In this document: piece by piece, positions 52,119 through 61,514 of the stretch | Layout: each line of letters starts with the position of its first letter | Position numbering within the stretch: the first letter of the stretch is position 1 | NCBI GenBank assembly: GCA_934486615.1 | Contig: CAKSQO010000003.1 | Location: 102,441-166,440 of the forward strand | Length of the DNA: 64,000 nucleotides | Source: an uncultured Eubacteriales bacterium | GTDB taxonomy: Bacteria > Bacillota > Clostridia > Oscillospirales > Acutalibacteraceae | Direction of reading: 5' to 3' | Notes under the pieces: model-generated | Told to the model about the DNA's origin: nothing | What the model saw: the letters and a program-made list of their open reading frames with translations, nothing else | The model's database searches: none | Made by a program: the position numbers and the translations under genes

Positions 52119-53123
52119 CTACAGCTTTGCAGCCTCGCCGCTGAGAGTCGCGGCCATAACGGCCTTTATTGTGTGCATACGGTTTTCCGCTTCCTCAAAG
52201 ACGATGGACTGCCCACTCTCGAACACCTCGTCGGTGACCTCCATCGAGTCGCGGCCGAACTTCTCGCCCATACTGCGGCCGATGGTCGTTTTCATATCGT
52301 GGTAGGAGGGCAAACAGTGCATAAACACGGCGTCTGCGCCTGCTTTTGCCATAAGCTCGGAGTTCACCTGATAGGGCGCAAGAGCGGCTATTCTCTCCGC
52401 CCAGACCGACTCGGGCTCGCCCATCGAGACCCAGATGTCGGTGTATATCACGTCGGCGTTTTTGACGGCTGCGTCGGGGTCGGTCTCAAAGCGGAGGGCA
52501 GCGCCCGACTGAGCGGCGGCCTCACGGCACTTTTCGACAAGAAGCGCGTCGGGGAAGTAGCCCTCGGGCGCGCAGGCAGTGAAGTTAAGCCCCATTTTGG
52601 CGCAGCCGACCATGAGCGAGTTGCCCATATTGAACCTCGCGTCGCCCATATAGACAAAGTTTATGCCCTTCAGGCGGCCGAAGTGCTCCTTTATCGTAAG
52701 AAAGTCGGCGAGTATCTGCGTCGGGTGGAACTCGTCGGTCAGGCCGTTCCATACGGGCACATCGGCGTAGTAAGCCAGCTCTTCGACTATCTGCTGACCG
52801 AAGCCGCGGTACTCGATGCCGTCAAAGATGCCGCCGAGCACGCGCGCGGTGTCGGCGATGCTCTCTTTTTTGCCGATCTGCGAGCCTGTCGGGTCGAGGT
52901 AGGTGCAGCCCATTCCGAGGTCGCGCGCGGCGACCTCAAAGCTGCAGCGCGTGCGGGTGCTCGTCTTTTCAAATATAAGCGCGATGTTCTTGCCGTCACA
53001 GAGCTTGTGCGGAGTTCCCGCTTTTTTGAGCGCCTTGAGCTTGGCGGCGAGGTCGATAAGATAGCCTATCTCCTCGGGAGTAAAGTCGAGCAGCTTGAGA
53101 AAATCTCTGCCTTTGAAGTCCAT
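52119..53123 (-). CDS. argF: Ornithine carbamoyltransferase
   Basis: Makes citrulline from ornithine and carbamoyl phosphate. 334 residues. Carbamoyl-phosphate loop is STRTRCSFE near residue 55. The ornithine site HCLPSYHD is present (HCLPAFHD is commoner). Last gene of argC-argJ-argB-argD-argF. Confidence 0.96.
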   Translation of the reverse strand: MDFKGRDFLKLLDFTPEEIGYLIDLAAKLKALKKAGTPHKLCDGKNIALIFEKTSTRTRCSFEVAARDLGMGCTYLDPTGSQIGKKESIADTARVLGGIFDGIEYRGFGQQIVEELAYYADVPVWNGLTDEFHPTQILADFLTIKEHFGRLKGINFVYMGDARFNMGNSLMVGCAKMGLNFTACAPEGYFPDALLVEKCREAAAQSGAALRFETDPDAAVKNADVIYTDIWVSMGEPESVWAERIAALAPYQVNSELMAKAGADAVFMHCLPSYHDMKTTIGRSMGEKFGRDSMEVTDEVFESGQSIVFEEAENRMHTIKAVMAATLSGEAAKL

Positions 53124-53143
53124 TTTGTTCCTCCTAAAGTTTG

Positions 53144-54304
53144 TCAGGCGCAGGCGGCCTTGATGACCGCTGCCGCTTCTGCAAGCAGGTCTTTCGGTAT
53201 GTTAAGCGCGGGCAGCAGCCTGAGCTTGTTCTTTGCCTTGATAACAAGCACGCCGTTTTCGATGCATTTTGCGATTATTTCGCCCGCGTCCTTTTCGGTC
53301 TCGATTCCGAGCATGAGACCGAGGCCGGTCACGCTCTTTATGCCTTTGGCACCGCTCAGCTCCTCTGTAATGTAAGCCGAGCGCTCCTTAACCCCCTGCA
53401 GGACGTTGCCGTCAATGCGGCTGAGTATGCTCAGCGCGCCCGCGCAGCAGACGGGGTTGCCGCCGAAGGTCGAGCCGTGGCTGCCGGGGGTGAGCACGTC
53501 GGCGACCTTTTCGCCGAGTATGGTCGCACCGATCGGCAGGCCGCCGCCGAGTCCCTTGGCGGTCGAGACGATGTCGGGCTTGATGCCGTAGTTCATATAG
53601 CCGTAAAGCTCGCCCGTGCGGCCGTTGCCCGTCTGCACTTCGTCACAGATAAGCAGCACGTCGCGGCTTTTGCACAGCTGCGCAACGGCCTTTACATAGT
53701 CCTTGTCAAGCGGCATAACGCCGCCCTCGCCCTGGACGACCTCAATCATAACGGCCGCGCATTTGCGGGACGAGAGCATGACCTCAAGCTCCTCAATGCA
53801 GCCTGCATTTGCGTAGGCAAAGCCCTCGGTCAGCGGCAGAAAATCGTTGTGGAACACGTCCTGTCCCGTTGCGGCGAGGGTGGTTATCGTTCTGCCGTGG
53901 AAGCTGTTGCGCAGGGTGACGACGGTGTGGTACTCCTTGCCCTTTTTGTCTGCGGCGTACCTGCGCGCGACTTTTATCGCGCACTCGTTCGCTTCCGCAC
54001 CCGAGTTTGAGAAAAACACTTTTTTCATTTCGGTGCGCTCGCACAGCATTTGCGCGAGCTTTGCGCACGGCTCGGTGTAATACAGGTTCGACGTGTGCTG
54101 CAGCTTGCCCAGCTGCGCGGTGACCGCCGCGATCCACTTTTCGTCGGCAATGCCGAACGTGTTGACCGCAATGCCTGTCGCCATATCAATGAAGCGCTTG
54201 CCGTCTTTGTCAAAGACTACGCTGCCCTTGCCGGAGACAAGCTCGACAGGAAAGCGCGCGTAGGTGTTTGCAATATAGGCTTTGTCAAGGGTAAATGTGT
54301 CCAT
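53144..54304 (-). CDS. argD: Acetylornithine aminotransferase
   Basis: Class III PLP aminotransferase, 386 residues. Motifs: SGAEANECAIKVAR, SFHGRT, CDEVQTGNGRTGELYGY and the PLP lysine in STAKGLGGGLPIGA. In this operon it converts N-acetylglutamate semialdehyde to N-acetylornithine. Confidence 0.96.
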   Translation of the reverse strand: MDTFTLDKAYIANTYARFPVELVSGKGSVVFDKDGKRFIDMATGIAVNTFGIADEKWIAAVTAQLGKLQHTSNLYYTEPCAKLAQMLCERTEMKKVFFSNSGAEANECAIKVARRYAADKKGKEYHTVVTLRNSFHGRTITTLAATGQDVFHNDFLPLTEGFAYANAGCIEELEVMLSSRKCAAVMIEVVQGEGGVMPLDKDYVKAVAQLCKSRDVLLICDEVQTGNGRTGELYGYMNYGIKPDIVSTAKGLGGGLPIGATILGEKVADVLTPGSHGSTFGGNPVCCAGALSILSRIDGNVLQGVKERSAYITEELSGAKGIKSVTGLGLMLGIETEKDAGEIIAKCIENGVLVIKAKNKLRLLPALNIPKDLLAEAAAVIKAACA

Positions 54305-54317
54305 GGAAAGCGCCTCC

Positions 54318-55175
54318 TTATCCTGCGGTGAACATCGTTCCGATACCTTCGTTTGTCAGCATTTCTATAAGTATTGAGTGCGGTATGCGGCCGTCGATGA
54401 TGAACACGCGCTGCACACCCCGGTTGATGGCGTTTATGCAGCACTCGACCTTCGGTATCATACCGCCGTTTATCGTTCCCTTTTCAACAAGCAGGGGAGC
54501 TTCGCTTGCTTTTATCTCGTGAATGAGCGTCGACGGGTCGTCCTTGTCGGCAAGTACGCCGCTGATGTCGGTCATCGAGATGAGGCTTTCGGCCTTCAGC
54601 TCGCCCGCAATGCGCGCGGCGGCGGTGTCGGCGTTTACGTTGTAGACGTTGCCGCAGCTGTCGCATCCGACGGTTGAGACGACGGGGATGTAGCCCTTTT
54701 CGATAATGTCGAGTATCGGCTTGACGTTCACGCCCGTTATCTCGCCGACGAAGCCGAGCCGCTCGTCCTTAACGCACGCCTGAAGCATATGCCCGTCGAT
54801 ACCCGACAGGCCGATGGCAGCGCCGCCTTTGTTCTCGATGAGGTTGACAAGGCTCTTGTTGACCTTGCCCGCGAGCACCATCTGAACGATGTCTGCCGTC
54901 TCCTTATCCGTGACGCGCAGGCCGCCGACGAACTCGCTTTTCTTTCCGATCTTGTTCAGCATATCGGTTATCTCGGGTCCGCCGCCGTGGACGAGCACGA
55001 CCTTGACCCCGATAAGCGAAAGCAGCACGATGTCGCGCATGACCGAGTCTTTAAGCTGCTCGTTTATCATGGCGTTGCCGCCGTACTTGATAACGACGAT
55101 TTTGCCTGTATATTCCTGAATGTAGGGCAGCGCCTGTACAAGCACTTTTGCCCGTTCTGCGTTTGAAATGTCCAT
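54318..55175 (-). CDS. argB: Acetylglutamate kinase
   Basis: Phosphorylates N-acetylglutamate. 285 residues. Amino-acid-kinase motifs: IVVIKYGGNAMINE (about 25-38), VLVHGGGPEITDML and DVSG-type TDISGVLADKDDPS. The short N-terminus gives no clear sign of the arginine-sensitive N-terminal helix type; feedback type is undecided. Confidence 0.96.
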   Translation of the reverse strand: MDISNAERAKVLVQALPYIQEYTGKIVVIKYGGNAMINEQLKDSVMRDIVLLSLIGVKVVLVHGGGPEITDMLNKIGKKSEFVGGLRVTDKETADIVQMVLAGKVNKSLVNLIENKGGAAIGLSGIDGHMLQACVKDERLGFVGEITGVNVKPILDIIEKGYIPVVSTVGCDSCGNVYNVNADTAAARIAGELKAESLISMTDISGVLADKDDPSTLIHEIKASEAPLLVEKGTINGGMIPKVECCINAINRGVQRVFIIDGRIPHSILIEMLTNEGIGTMFTAG

Positions 55176-55191
55176 TGCTTTGCTCCTTGCT

Positions 55192-56403
55192 TTAGGTGCG
55201 GTAGTCTCCGTTTATTTTAACGTAATCATAGGTCAGGTCGCAGCCCCACGCGGTCGACGAGAAGTCGCCCGAATTAAGCCCGACGAGTATTTCGACCTCA
55301 TCCTCAAGCAGTATCTCCTTGGCCTTTTCTTCGGAGAAGTCGACCCCTGCGCCGTTTTTGCAGACCTCGATAACGCCTTTGGGCGATTTGAAGCTGACGT
55401 CGATCTTGTTTACGTCGACCTTGGCGCCGCTGTAGCCTATCGCGCACAGCACGCGCCCCCAGTTGGCGTCGGAGCCGAACATCGCGGCCTTGGTGAGTGA
55501 GGAGCAGATCACGCTCTTTGCGACCGTCTTGGCGGTGGCAATGTCGGCAGCACCCGAGACTTTGCACTCGAGCAGCTTTGTCGCGCCCTCACCGTCGGCG
55601 GCTATGCGGCGGCAGAGGTAAACGGTGACGGTGTTGAGCGCTTTCATAAAGGCGCTGAAGGCTTCACCCTCGGCGGTTATCTCGGCGTTGCCCGCAAGGC
55701 CGTTGGCCATGACTGCTACCATATCGTTGGTGGACGTGTCTCCGTCGATGCTTATCATATTAAAGGTGTCGGCAATATCGGTCGAGAGCGCTTTTTGCAG
55801 CATCTCGCTGCTTATTTTGCAGTCGGTGGTGATAAAGACGAGCATCGTCGCCATGTTCGGGTGAATCATGCCCGAGCCCTTGGCAATGCCGCCGATGCGG
55901 CACTCGACCCCGCCGATTTCAAAGCTGACGGCGACCTGCTTGAGCTTGGTGTCGGTCGTCATAATGCCCTCGGCCGCAAGCTCGGAGCAGTCGCCGAGCG
56001 AGGCAACCAGCGACGGGATACCCGACGCGATGGGGGCGATGTCGAGCGGCTGACCGATAACGCCGGTCGATGCGACAATGACGTCGTCGGCCTCGATGTC
56101 GAGCTGCTTTGCCAAAAGGTCGCTCATCTGCCCGGCAATTTCGATGCCGTTTGCATTGCAGGTGTTGGCGTTGCCGCTGTTGCAGATGACTGCCTGCGCC
56201 TTGCCGTTAGTCAGGTGCTGCTTGGTGACGACAAGCGGAGCGCCCTTGACGAGGTTGGTCGTGTAGACCGCCGCCGCATTGGCTTCAATGTCGCTGACGA
56301 TGAGCGAAAGGTCGCGCTTTTCTTTGTTTTTGCGTATGCCGCAGTGTATACCCGAGGCCTTGAAGCCCTTTGCTGCGCAAACGCCGCCGTTTATGATCTT
56401 CAT
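55192..56403 (-). CDS. argJ: Bifunctional ornithine acetyltransferase / N-acetylglutamate synthase
   Basis: Recycles the acetyl group from acetylornithine to glutamate. 403 residues as one precursor that cleaves itself. The cleavage-site nucleophile is the Thr in GDTSTND-type ISIDGDTSTNDMV (numbering near 190); N-terminal KGFKASGIHCGIRKN-type start is typical. Presence of ArgJ means the cyclic pathway and explains the absence of argE and argA here. Confidence 0.96.
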   Translation of the reverse strand: MKIINGGVCAAKGFKASGIHCGIRKNKEKRDLSLIVSDIEANAAAVYTTNLVKGAPLVVTKQHLTNGKAQAVICNSGNANTCNANGIEIAGQMSDLLAKQLDIEADDVIVASTGVIGQPLDIAPIASGIPSLVASLGDCSELAAEGIMTTDTKLKQVAVSFEIGGVECRIGGIAKGSGMIHPNMATMLVFITTDCKISSEMLQKALSTDIADTFNMISIDGDTSTNDMVAVMANGLAGNAEITAEGEAFSAFMKALNTVTVYLCRRIAADGEGATKLLECKVSGAADIATAKTVAKSVICSSLTKAAMFGSDANWGRVLCAIGYSGAKVDVNKIDVSFKSPKGVIEVCKNGAGVDFSEEKAKEILLEDEVEILVGLNSGDFSSTAWGCDLTYDYVKINGDYRT

Positions 56404-56417
56404 TTAATCTTCCTCCG

Positions 56418-57341
56418 TTATATATCAAGTCCGTAGGACTTTGCCTTGTTTGATACGATGTTCAGACATTCGAGCGCCGCACCCGACGCTCCCTTGCCGA
56501 GATTGTCGTAAACCGCCGTCAGCAGCATACGCTCGTCGTTGCCGTAAACTGCGATCTTCATGCTGTCCTTGCCCGAAAGAGCCGCCGCCGAAAGAAAACC
56601 GCCCTCGTCGCTTGCTTCTCGGAAGCTGACAATGTCGCCGGTGTATTTTTTGCGGTAGATGTCGGCGATCTCTTCCTTTGTCAGTCCGCCGACCTGCTGC
56701 GAAAATATCGGCACGGTGACCTCCATTCCGCTGTAGAAGTCGTCGACCGTCGGGCAAAACGCGGGATAGCTTGCAAGCCCCGTGATACCTGCCATCTCCT
56801 TCAGGTGCTTGTGCGTTTGCCCCAGAGCGTACTGTCGCGGCGCCTTGAGCAGGGGGGAAGTGCTTTCTTCATATTCGGCAATCATTTTTTTGCCGCCGCC
56901 CGAGTAGCCCGTCAGCGAGAAGCAGGTGAGCAGCGCGTCCGGTTTGAGCGCGCCCGCCTCGATGAGCGGATAGACCAGAGCGATGAAGCCGCTTGCATGA
57001 CAACCGGGGACGGCGATGCGCCCGGACGAGGCAATCTTTGCCTCGTGTGCGGCGCTGAGCTCCGGGAAGCCGTAAGCCCAGCCGTCGGCGGTTCGGTGCG
57101 CTGTGGAGGTGTCGATAACGACCGTGTCGGGATTGTCGATAAGCGCGACCGCTTCTTCAGCCGCCGCGTCGGGCAGACAGAGGAAAGCGACGTCGGCGGA
57201 GTTGAGCGCCTGCCTTCGGCAAGCGGTATCCTTGCGCTTTTCGTCGTCGAGCACGATGAGCTCAACGTCGTCGCGGCTTGCCAGCCTTTCATATATCCGC
57301 AGGCCGGTCGTGCCCGCTTTTCCGTCAATAAAGATCTTCAT
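56418..57341 (-). CDS. argC: N-acetyl-gamma-glutamyl-phosphate reductase (type 2)
   Basis: NADPH reductase of the arginine pathway. 307 residues from ATG 57341 (ACGGAG upstream); the longer frame covers the promoter region. It begins MKIFIDGKAGTTGLRIYERL and has the active-site Cys in AVPGCHASGFIALVYP. The short length and start mark the type 2 (ArgC2) family. First gene of the arg operon. Confidence 0.95.
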   Translation of the reverse strand: MKIFIDGKAGTTGLRIYERLASRDDVELIVLDDEKRKDTACRRQALNSADVAFLCLPDAAAEEAVALIDNPDTVVIDTSTAHRTADGWAYGFPELSAAHEAKIASSGRIAVPGCHASGFIALVYPLIEAGALKPDALLTCFSLTGYSGGGKKMIAEYEESTSPLLKAPRQYALGQTHKHLKEMAGITGLASYPAFCPTVDDFYSGMEVTVPIFSQQVGGLTKEEIADIYRKKYTGDIVSFREASDEGGFLSAAALSGKDSMKIAVYGNDERMLLTAVYDNLGKGASGAALECLNIVSNKAKSYGLDI

Positions 57342-57438
57342 TTTTACGCTCCGTAAATACAGCTTGACGCGGCAAAAGCCGCTCTTAATTCCGTGAAGCT
57401 CTGCCGTGGCTGCAATAATATTCATATTTGATGAATAT

Positions 57439-57468
57439 AATATAGCATATTATGAATAATTATGCAAT
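57439..57468 (-). promoter_or_regulatory. argC promoter with ARG box
   Basis: Minus strand TTGCAT (57467-57462), a 17-nt spacer and TATATT (57444-57439). ATTGCATAATTATTCATA (57468-57451) matches the ARG box TNTGNATWWWWATNCANA at all but the first position and covers the -35. A second dyad ATATTCAT/ATGAATAT with a 5-nt centre lies at 57418-57438. ArgR/AhrC repression is the expected control; argR itself is not in the window. Confidence 0.8.
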
Positions 57469-57667
57469 ACCTGATTTAAATTTTGTATAGAATTTATCAA
57501 CGAAACTCACTTGAGCAAGGCTCGTTGGTGAAAGTGTACAATTACTTCTTTGCCGTTCACAAATTAGAAACAATTAGGACAAATTTTTCTGTTATAATAA
57601 TAAATGATCAGAATTATATCCTACGGCGGTTCGAAGCCGTAAAAAGCAGTTTACAAGGAGGACTTTT

Positions 57668-59035
57668 ATGGCTAAAAGAAATTACGCCGAGCTTACGCCC
57701 GAGATACTCGAGCTGTCCGAGCTTTGTCGCAAAAGAGGAGTTATCGAGCCGTCTTTGTATGCAGAGCACAAGGTCAACCGCGGCTTACGCGATCTAAACG
57801 GAAAGGGTGTGCTTACCGGCCTTACCGAGATAAGTGAGGTCTGCGCCAAAAAGACCGTTGACGGGGAGGAATATCCCTGCGACGGCAAGCTGTTTTACCG
57901 CGGCTACGATGTTGAAAAGCTCGTTGCGGGCCGCAGCTTTGAATCGCACTTCGGCTTTGAGGAGGTCGTGTACCTGCTGCTGTTCGGCGAGCTGCCGACT
58001 AAGATGCAGCTTGACGACTTCTCGCGCCTGCTGGCAAGCTACCGCTCGCTGCCGAATTCGTTTGTGCGCGATATTATAATGAAAGCACCGAGTGCCGATA
58101 TGATGAACTCGCTTGCGCGCAGCGTGCTGACGCTTTATTCATACGATAACAATCCCGACGACGTCAGCGTCGACAACGTGTTAAGGCAGTGCATTCAGCT
58201 TATCGCGATGTTCCCGCAGCTGGCCGTCTACGGCTATCAGGCGTATGATTACTATTTGAGCGACTCGAACAGCTTCTTTATCCACGAGCCGCTGCCCGAG
58301 CTTTCTACAGCCGAGAACATTCTGCACATGCTCAGAATCGACAGCAAATTCACCCCGCTTGAAGCGAAGCTGCTCGACCTCTGCCTTATCCTGCACGCGG
58401 AGCACGGCGGCGGCAACAACTCGTCGTTCACCACGCACGTCGTTACCTCGTCGGGCACCGACACTTATTCGGCGATAGCAGCCGCACTCGGCTCGCTTAA
58501 AGGCCCCAAGCACGGCGGTGCAAATATCAAGGTGTGCAATATGTTCGACGACATCAAGCGCAACGTGCACGACTGGAACGACCGCGATGAGATCGAGGCC
58601 TACGTCGAAAAAATCGTGCATAAGGAGGCGTTCGACCGCACGGGGCTTGTCTACGGTATCGGCCACGCGGTCTACTCGCTTTCCGACCCGAGAGCGCGCG
58701 TGCTCAAGGGCTTTGTTGAGCGCCTGAGCGAGGAGAAGGGGCTGCAGAAGGAGTTCAGCCTCTACTCAACCGTTGAGGAGGTCGCACCGCAGATAATCTC
58801 GCGCGAACGCAAAATGTACAAGGGCGTCAGCGCAAACGTCGACTTCTACAGCGGCTTCGTTTATGAGATGCTGCGCCTGCCGCGCGAGCTGTACACGCCT
58901 GTGTTCGCGATCTCGCGCATCGCGGGCTGGAGCGCCCACCGCCTTGAGGAGCTGATAAACGCGGGTAAGATAATCCGTCCCGCTTACAAGTCGGTGCGCG
59001 GGCGCCGCGAGTATCTCCCGATGGAGGACAGATAG
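57668..59035 (+). CDS. gltA: Citrate/2-methylcitrate synthase
   Basis: Condenses acetyl-CoA with oxaloacetate. 455 residues. Catalytic segments: EHGGGNNSSFTTHVV, GSLKGPKHGGAN and GIGHAVYSLSDPRA. The N-terminal extension (about 1-60) and overall length match the clostridial form. ATG 57668 follows AAGGAGG. A possible -10 TATAAT is at 57593-57598, but no good -35 goes with it. It faces away from the arg operon; citrate feeds 2-oxoglutarate and glutamate, the arginine precursor. Confidence 0.93.
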   Translation: MAKRNYAELTPEILELSELCRKRGVIEPSLYAEHKVNRGLRDLNGKGVLTGLTEISEVCAKKTVDGEEYPCDGKLFYRGYDVEKLVAGRSFESHFGFEEVVYLLLFGELPTKMQLDDFSRLLASYRSLPNSFVRDIIMKAPSADMMNSLARSVLTLYSYDNNPDDVSVDNVLRQCIQLIAMFPQLAVYGYQAYDYYLSDSNSFFIHEPLPELSTAENILHMLRIDSKFTPLEAKLLDLCLILHAEHGGGNNSSFTTHVVTSSGTDTYSAIAAALGSLKGPKHGGANIKVCNMFDDIKRNVHDWNDRDEIEAYVEKIVHKEAFDRTGLVYGIGHAVYSLSDPRARVLKGFVERLSEEKGLQKEFSLYSTVEEVAPQIISRERKMYKGVSANVDFYSGFVYEMLRLPRELYTPVFAISRIAGWSAHRLEELINAGKIIRPAYKSVRGRREYLPMEDR

Positions 59036-59042
59036 CTTTTCG

Positions 59043-59108
59043 CGCCGCGCTTTACTCGTCTGCCGATGGTATCGGCTTTTGATGAGAGGCGCGGCTTTTC
59101 CTTTTTTT
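59043..59108 (+). terminator. Terminator after citrate synthase
   Basis: GCCGCGC (59044-59050) and GCGCGGC (59089-59095) with an inner ACTCGTC/GATGAGA-type stem; TTTTCCTTTTTT follows. Confidence 0.7.
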
Positions 59109-59128
59109 GAAAGGACTGACGGTGAAAA

Positions 59129-59698
59129 ATGCAGCTTAAATTAAGAAACGCGTCTGAAGCGGACGCAAAGCGCCTGCTCGAAATCTATTCGTTCTACGTC
59201 GAAAACACGGCGGTCACCTTTGAGTGCGAAACGCCCTCTCTTGACGAGTTCGCCGCGCGCATACGCGGGATTTCCGCACGCTACCCATACATCGTCGCCC
59301 TCGACGGCGAGAGGATAGTCGGCTACACCTACGCGGGCGCATTTAAGGCGCGCGCAGCCTACGACTACTCGTGCGAGGTGACGGTCTATGTCGACCGCCG
59401 TTGCCGCGCAAACGGAGTCGGAAAAGCGCTCTATACGGCGCTCGAGCGGCTGCTGGGCGAGATGGGGTTTACAAACCTCTACGCCTGCGTGGCCTATCCG
59501 CGCACGGAGGACAGCTATCTGACGCGCAACAGCGCCGATTTTCACAGGCATATGGGCTACAGGACGGTCGGCCGGTTTGAAAACTGCGCCTATAAATTTG
59601 GCCGCTGGTACGATATGATCTGGCTTGAAAAGGTCATCGCCGACCACTCCCGCGATATGGCTCGGCTTGATCTTGATAAGCGCAGGCTCCCTGTTTAA
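59129..59698 (+). CDS. GNAT N-acetyltransferase, phosphinothricin-acetyltransferase-like
   Basis: Single-domain GNAT of 189 residues. It begins LKLRNASEADAKRLLEIYSFYVENTAVTFE, as in Pat/Bar/YncA proteins, with the CoA loop RRCRANGVGKALYTALE near 90-106. The substrate is unknown; methionine-derivative or amino-acid acetylation is typical of the group. The ATG at 59129 has GAAAGGA 15-20 nt upstream. Confidence 0.88.
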   Translation: MQLKLRNASEADAKRLLEIYSFYVENTAVTFECETPSLDEFAARIRGISARYPYIVALDGERIVGYTYAGAFKARAAYDYSCEVTVYVDRRCRANGVGKALYTALERLLGEMGFTNLYACVAYPRTEDSYLTRNSADFHRHMGYRTVGRFENCAYKFGRWYDMIWLEKVIADHSRDMARLDLDKRRLPV

Positions 59699-59824
59699 TG
59701 AAAAATAAATGAAATGTTGCCTGCGGCACTTCCATTTGCCGCGAAAATGTGTTATATTAAATGTAAGGAGAATCAAGGCTTACAGCCGGGGCTCTTCAAA
59801 AAGCACATGGAAGGGGACAAATTT

Positions 59825-60337
59825 ATGTTGTTAACTATCGTCGGAAGAAAAGTAAATCTCAGACCGTCCTTCAAGGAGCTCGCCGAGAAGAAAATTTCAA
59901 AACTCGACAAGTTCTTCCATGACGAGGCTACCGCTACTCTTACCGTAACGGTTGAGAAAAATCATCACAAAGCCGAGCTTACCGTGTTAGACTCGGGCAT
60001 AGCCTTCAGAGCCGAGCAGACAGCTGATGATATGGAGGAGGCGCTCGACCTCGCCGTCGACGCGATAATCCGCCAGATAAGAAAGAACAAGACCCGCCTT
60101 GAGCGTCGCCTGCGCGACAACGCGTTCGAGGTTTACGAGCCGTACGCCGACAAGGAGTACGAGGTCGTCCGCCGCAAGAGCGTTTCGCTCAAGCCGATGA
60201 CGACCGACGAAGCGATAATGCAGATGGAGCTTGTGGGGCATATGTTCTTTATGTTCATCGACTCCGACACGAGCAGCACCAGCATCGTTTACAGACGTAA
60301 CGACGGCGGCTACGGCGTTATCGAGGCAGAAGAATAA
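59825..60337 (+). CDS. hpf: Ribosome hibernation-promoting factor (long form)
   Basis: Binds the 30S A/P sites and dimerises 70S ribosomes in stationary phase. 170 residues from ATG 59825 (GGAAGGGGA upstream), so two domains: N-terminal HPF/YfiA fold (LTIVGRKVNLRPSFKELAEKKISKLDKFF) and the C-terminal dimerisation tail (VRRKSVSLKPMTTDEAIMQMELVGHMFFMF). The upstream extension of the frame is not part of the family. Confidence 0.95.
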   Translation: MLLTIVGRKVNLRPSFKELAEKKISKLDKFFHDEATATLTVTVEKNHHKAELTVLDSGIAFRAEQTADDMEEALDLAVDAIIRQIRKNKTRLERRLRDNAFEVYEPYADKEYEVVRRKSVSLKPMTTDEAIMQMELVGHMFFMFIDSDTSSTSIVYRRNDGGYGVIEAEE

Positions 60338-60350
60338 GGAGTTAAGATTT

Positions 60351-61466
60351 TTGAAATTCCGTATGATGGCGCCGTGTCTTTTCGGACTTGAAAAGCCTGT
60401 CGCCGATGAACTTAAAGCAATGGACGCCGAAAACGTAACGGCTGAAAACGGACGCGTCTTTTTTGAGGGCGACGAGCATATGATAGCGCGAGCTAACATA
60501 TGCTCTCGCTTTGCCGAGAGGGTGCAGATCGTCGTCGGCGAGTTTGACGCGCATTCGTTCGCGGAGCTGTTCGACCGCGTAAAGGCGCTGCCTTGGGAGC
60601 GCTTCATCAGGGAATCGGACGCATTTCCCGTCAAGGGTTGGTCGATAAATTCGCAGCTGCACAGCGTGCCCGACTGCCAGGCGATAATCAAAAAGGCTGT
60701 CGTCAGCCGCCTGTCGGAAAAGTATCACATCGAACGGTTCAAGGAAACGGGCGCAAAGGTGCAGATCGCGTTTTCGATACTTAAAAACCGCGTCACCGTG
60801 ACCGTCGACACCTCGGGCGAGGGGCTGCACAAGCGCGGCTATCGCCGCAATGCAAACGACGCGCCGCTTAAAGAGACGCTTGCCGCCGCTCTGGTGTGGC
60901 TCAGCCGCATTTATGACGACAGCACGCTTTACGACCCGTGCTGCGGCTCGGGAACAATACTCATCGAGGGCGCGATGATCGCGCGCAATATGGCACCCGG
61001 ACTTCGCCGCTCCTTCGCGGCCGAGAGCTTCGGCTTCATTCCCGATGAGGTCTGGCGCAGCGAGCGCGAGCGCGCCTTGAGTGCGATAAAGACCGATATT
61101 CCGTTTCGCGCCAAGGGCAGTGACATCGACCCCGAAGCCGTCGCGCTGACACTCGAAAACGCGAAAAAGGCGGGAGTCGACGGCTTTGTCGAAGCAACGG
61201 TCGCCGACGTGGCCGACTTTGCGCCGACCGGCGAGCGCGCGGTCGTTGTGACCAACCCGCCCTACGGCGAGCGGCTGCTTGACGAAAAGCAGGCAGAGCG
61301 GCTTTACTCCGTGATGGGCAGGGCTTTTGTGCAAAAGCGGGGATACAAATATACCGTCATCAGCTCGCACGACGGCTTCGAGCACGCCTTCGGGCGCACG
61401 GCCGACAAGCGCAGAAAGCTGTATAACGGCAGCATAAAGTGCCAGGCGTATTTCTATTTCAGATGA
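60351..61466 (+). CDS. THUMP-domain class I SAM-dependent RNA methyltransferase (YpsC/RlmL-like)
   Basis: Probable 23S rRNA guanine-N2 methyltransferase, 371 residues. Start TTG 60351 with AAGGAG at 60336-60341; ATG 60363 or 60366 is possible. The N-terminal ferredoxin-like/THUMP part (to about 160) precedes a Rossmann methyltransferase domain with DPCCGSGTILIE (SAM site) and the catalytic NPPYGERL motif. The AAGGAG overlaps the hpf stop region, suggesting cotranscription with hpf. Confidence 0.9.
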   Translation: MKFRMMAPCLFGLEKPVADELKAMDAENVTAENGRVFFEGDEHMIARANICSRFAERVQIVVGEFDAHSFAELFDRVKALPWERFIRESDAFPVKGWSINSQLHSVPDCQAIIKKAVVSRLSEKYHIERFKETGAKVQIAFSILKNRVTVTVDTSGEGLHKRGYRRNANDAPLKETLAAALVWLSRIYDDSTLYDPCCGSGTILIEGAMIARNMAPGLRRSFAAESFGFIPDEVWRSERERALSAIKTDIPFRAKGSDIDPEAVALTLENAKKAGVDGFVEATVADVADFAPTGERAVVVTNPPYGERLLDEKQAERLYSVMGRAFVQKRGYKYTVISSHDGFEHAFGRTADKRRKLYNGSIKCQAYFYFR

Positions 61467-61514
61467 TCTTTGCGCTTTAGGAGCGGATTTTCGAACACAA
61501 AAAATCAAGAGCGG

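Noticed and set aside
57483..57797. 104-codon frame starting near the arg/citrate synthase divergent region
   Set aside because: It enters the citrate synthase gene in the wrong frame; the region is regulatory and AT-rich.
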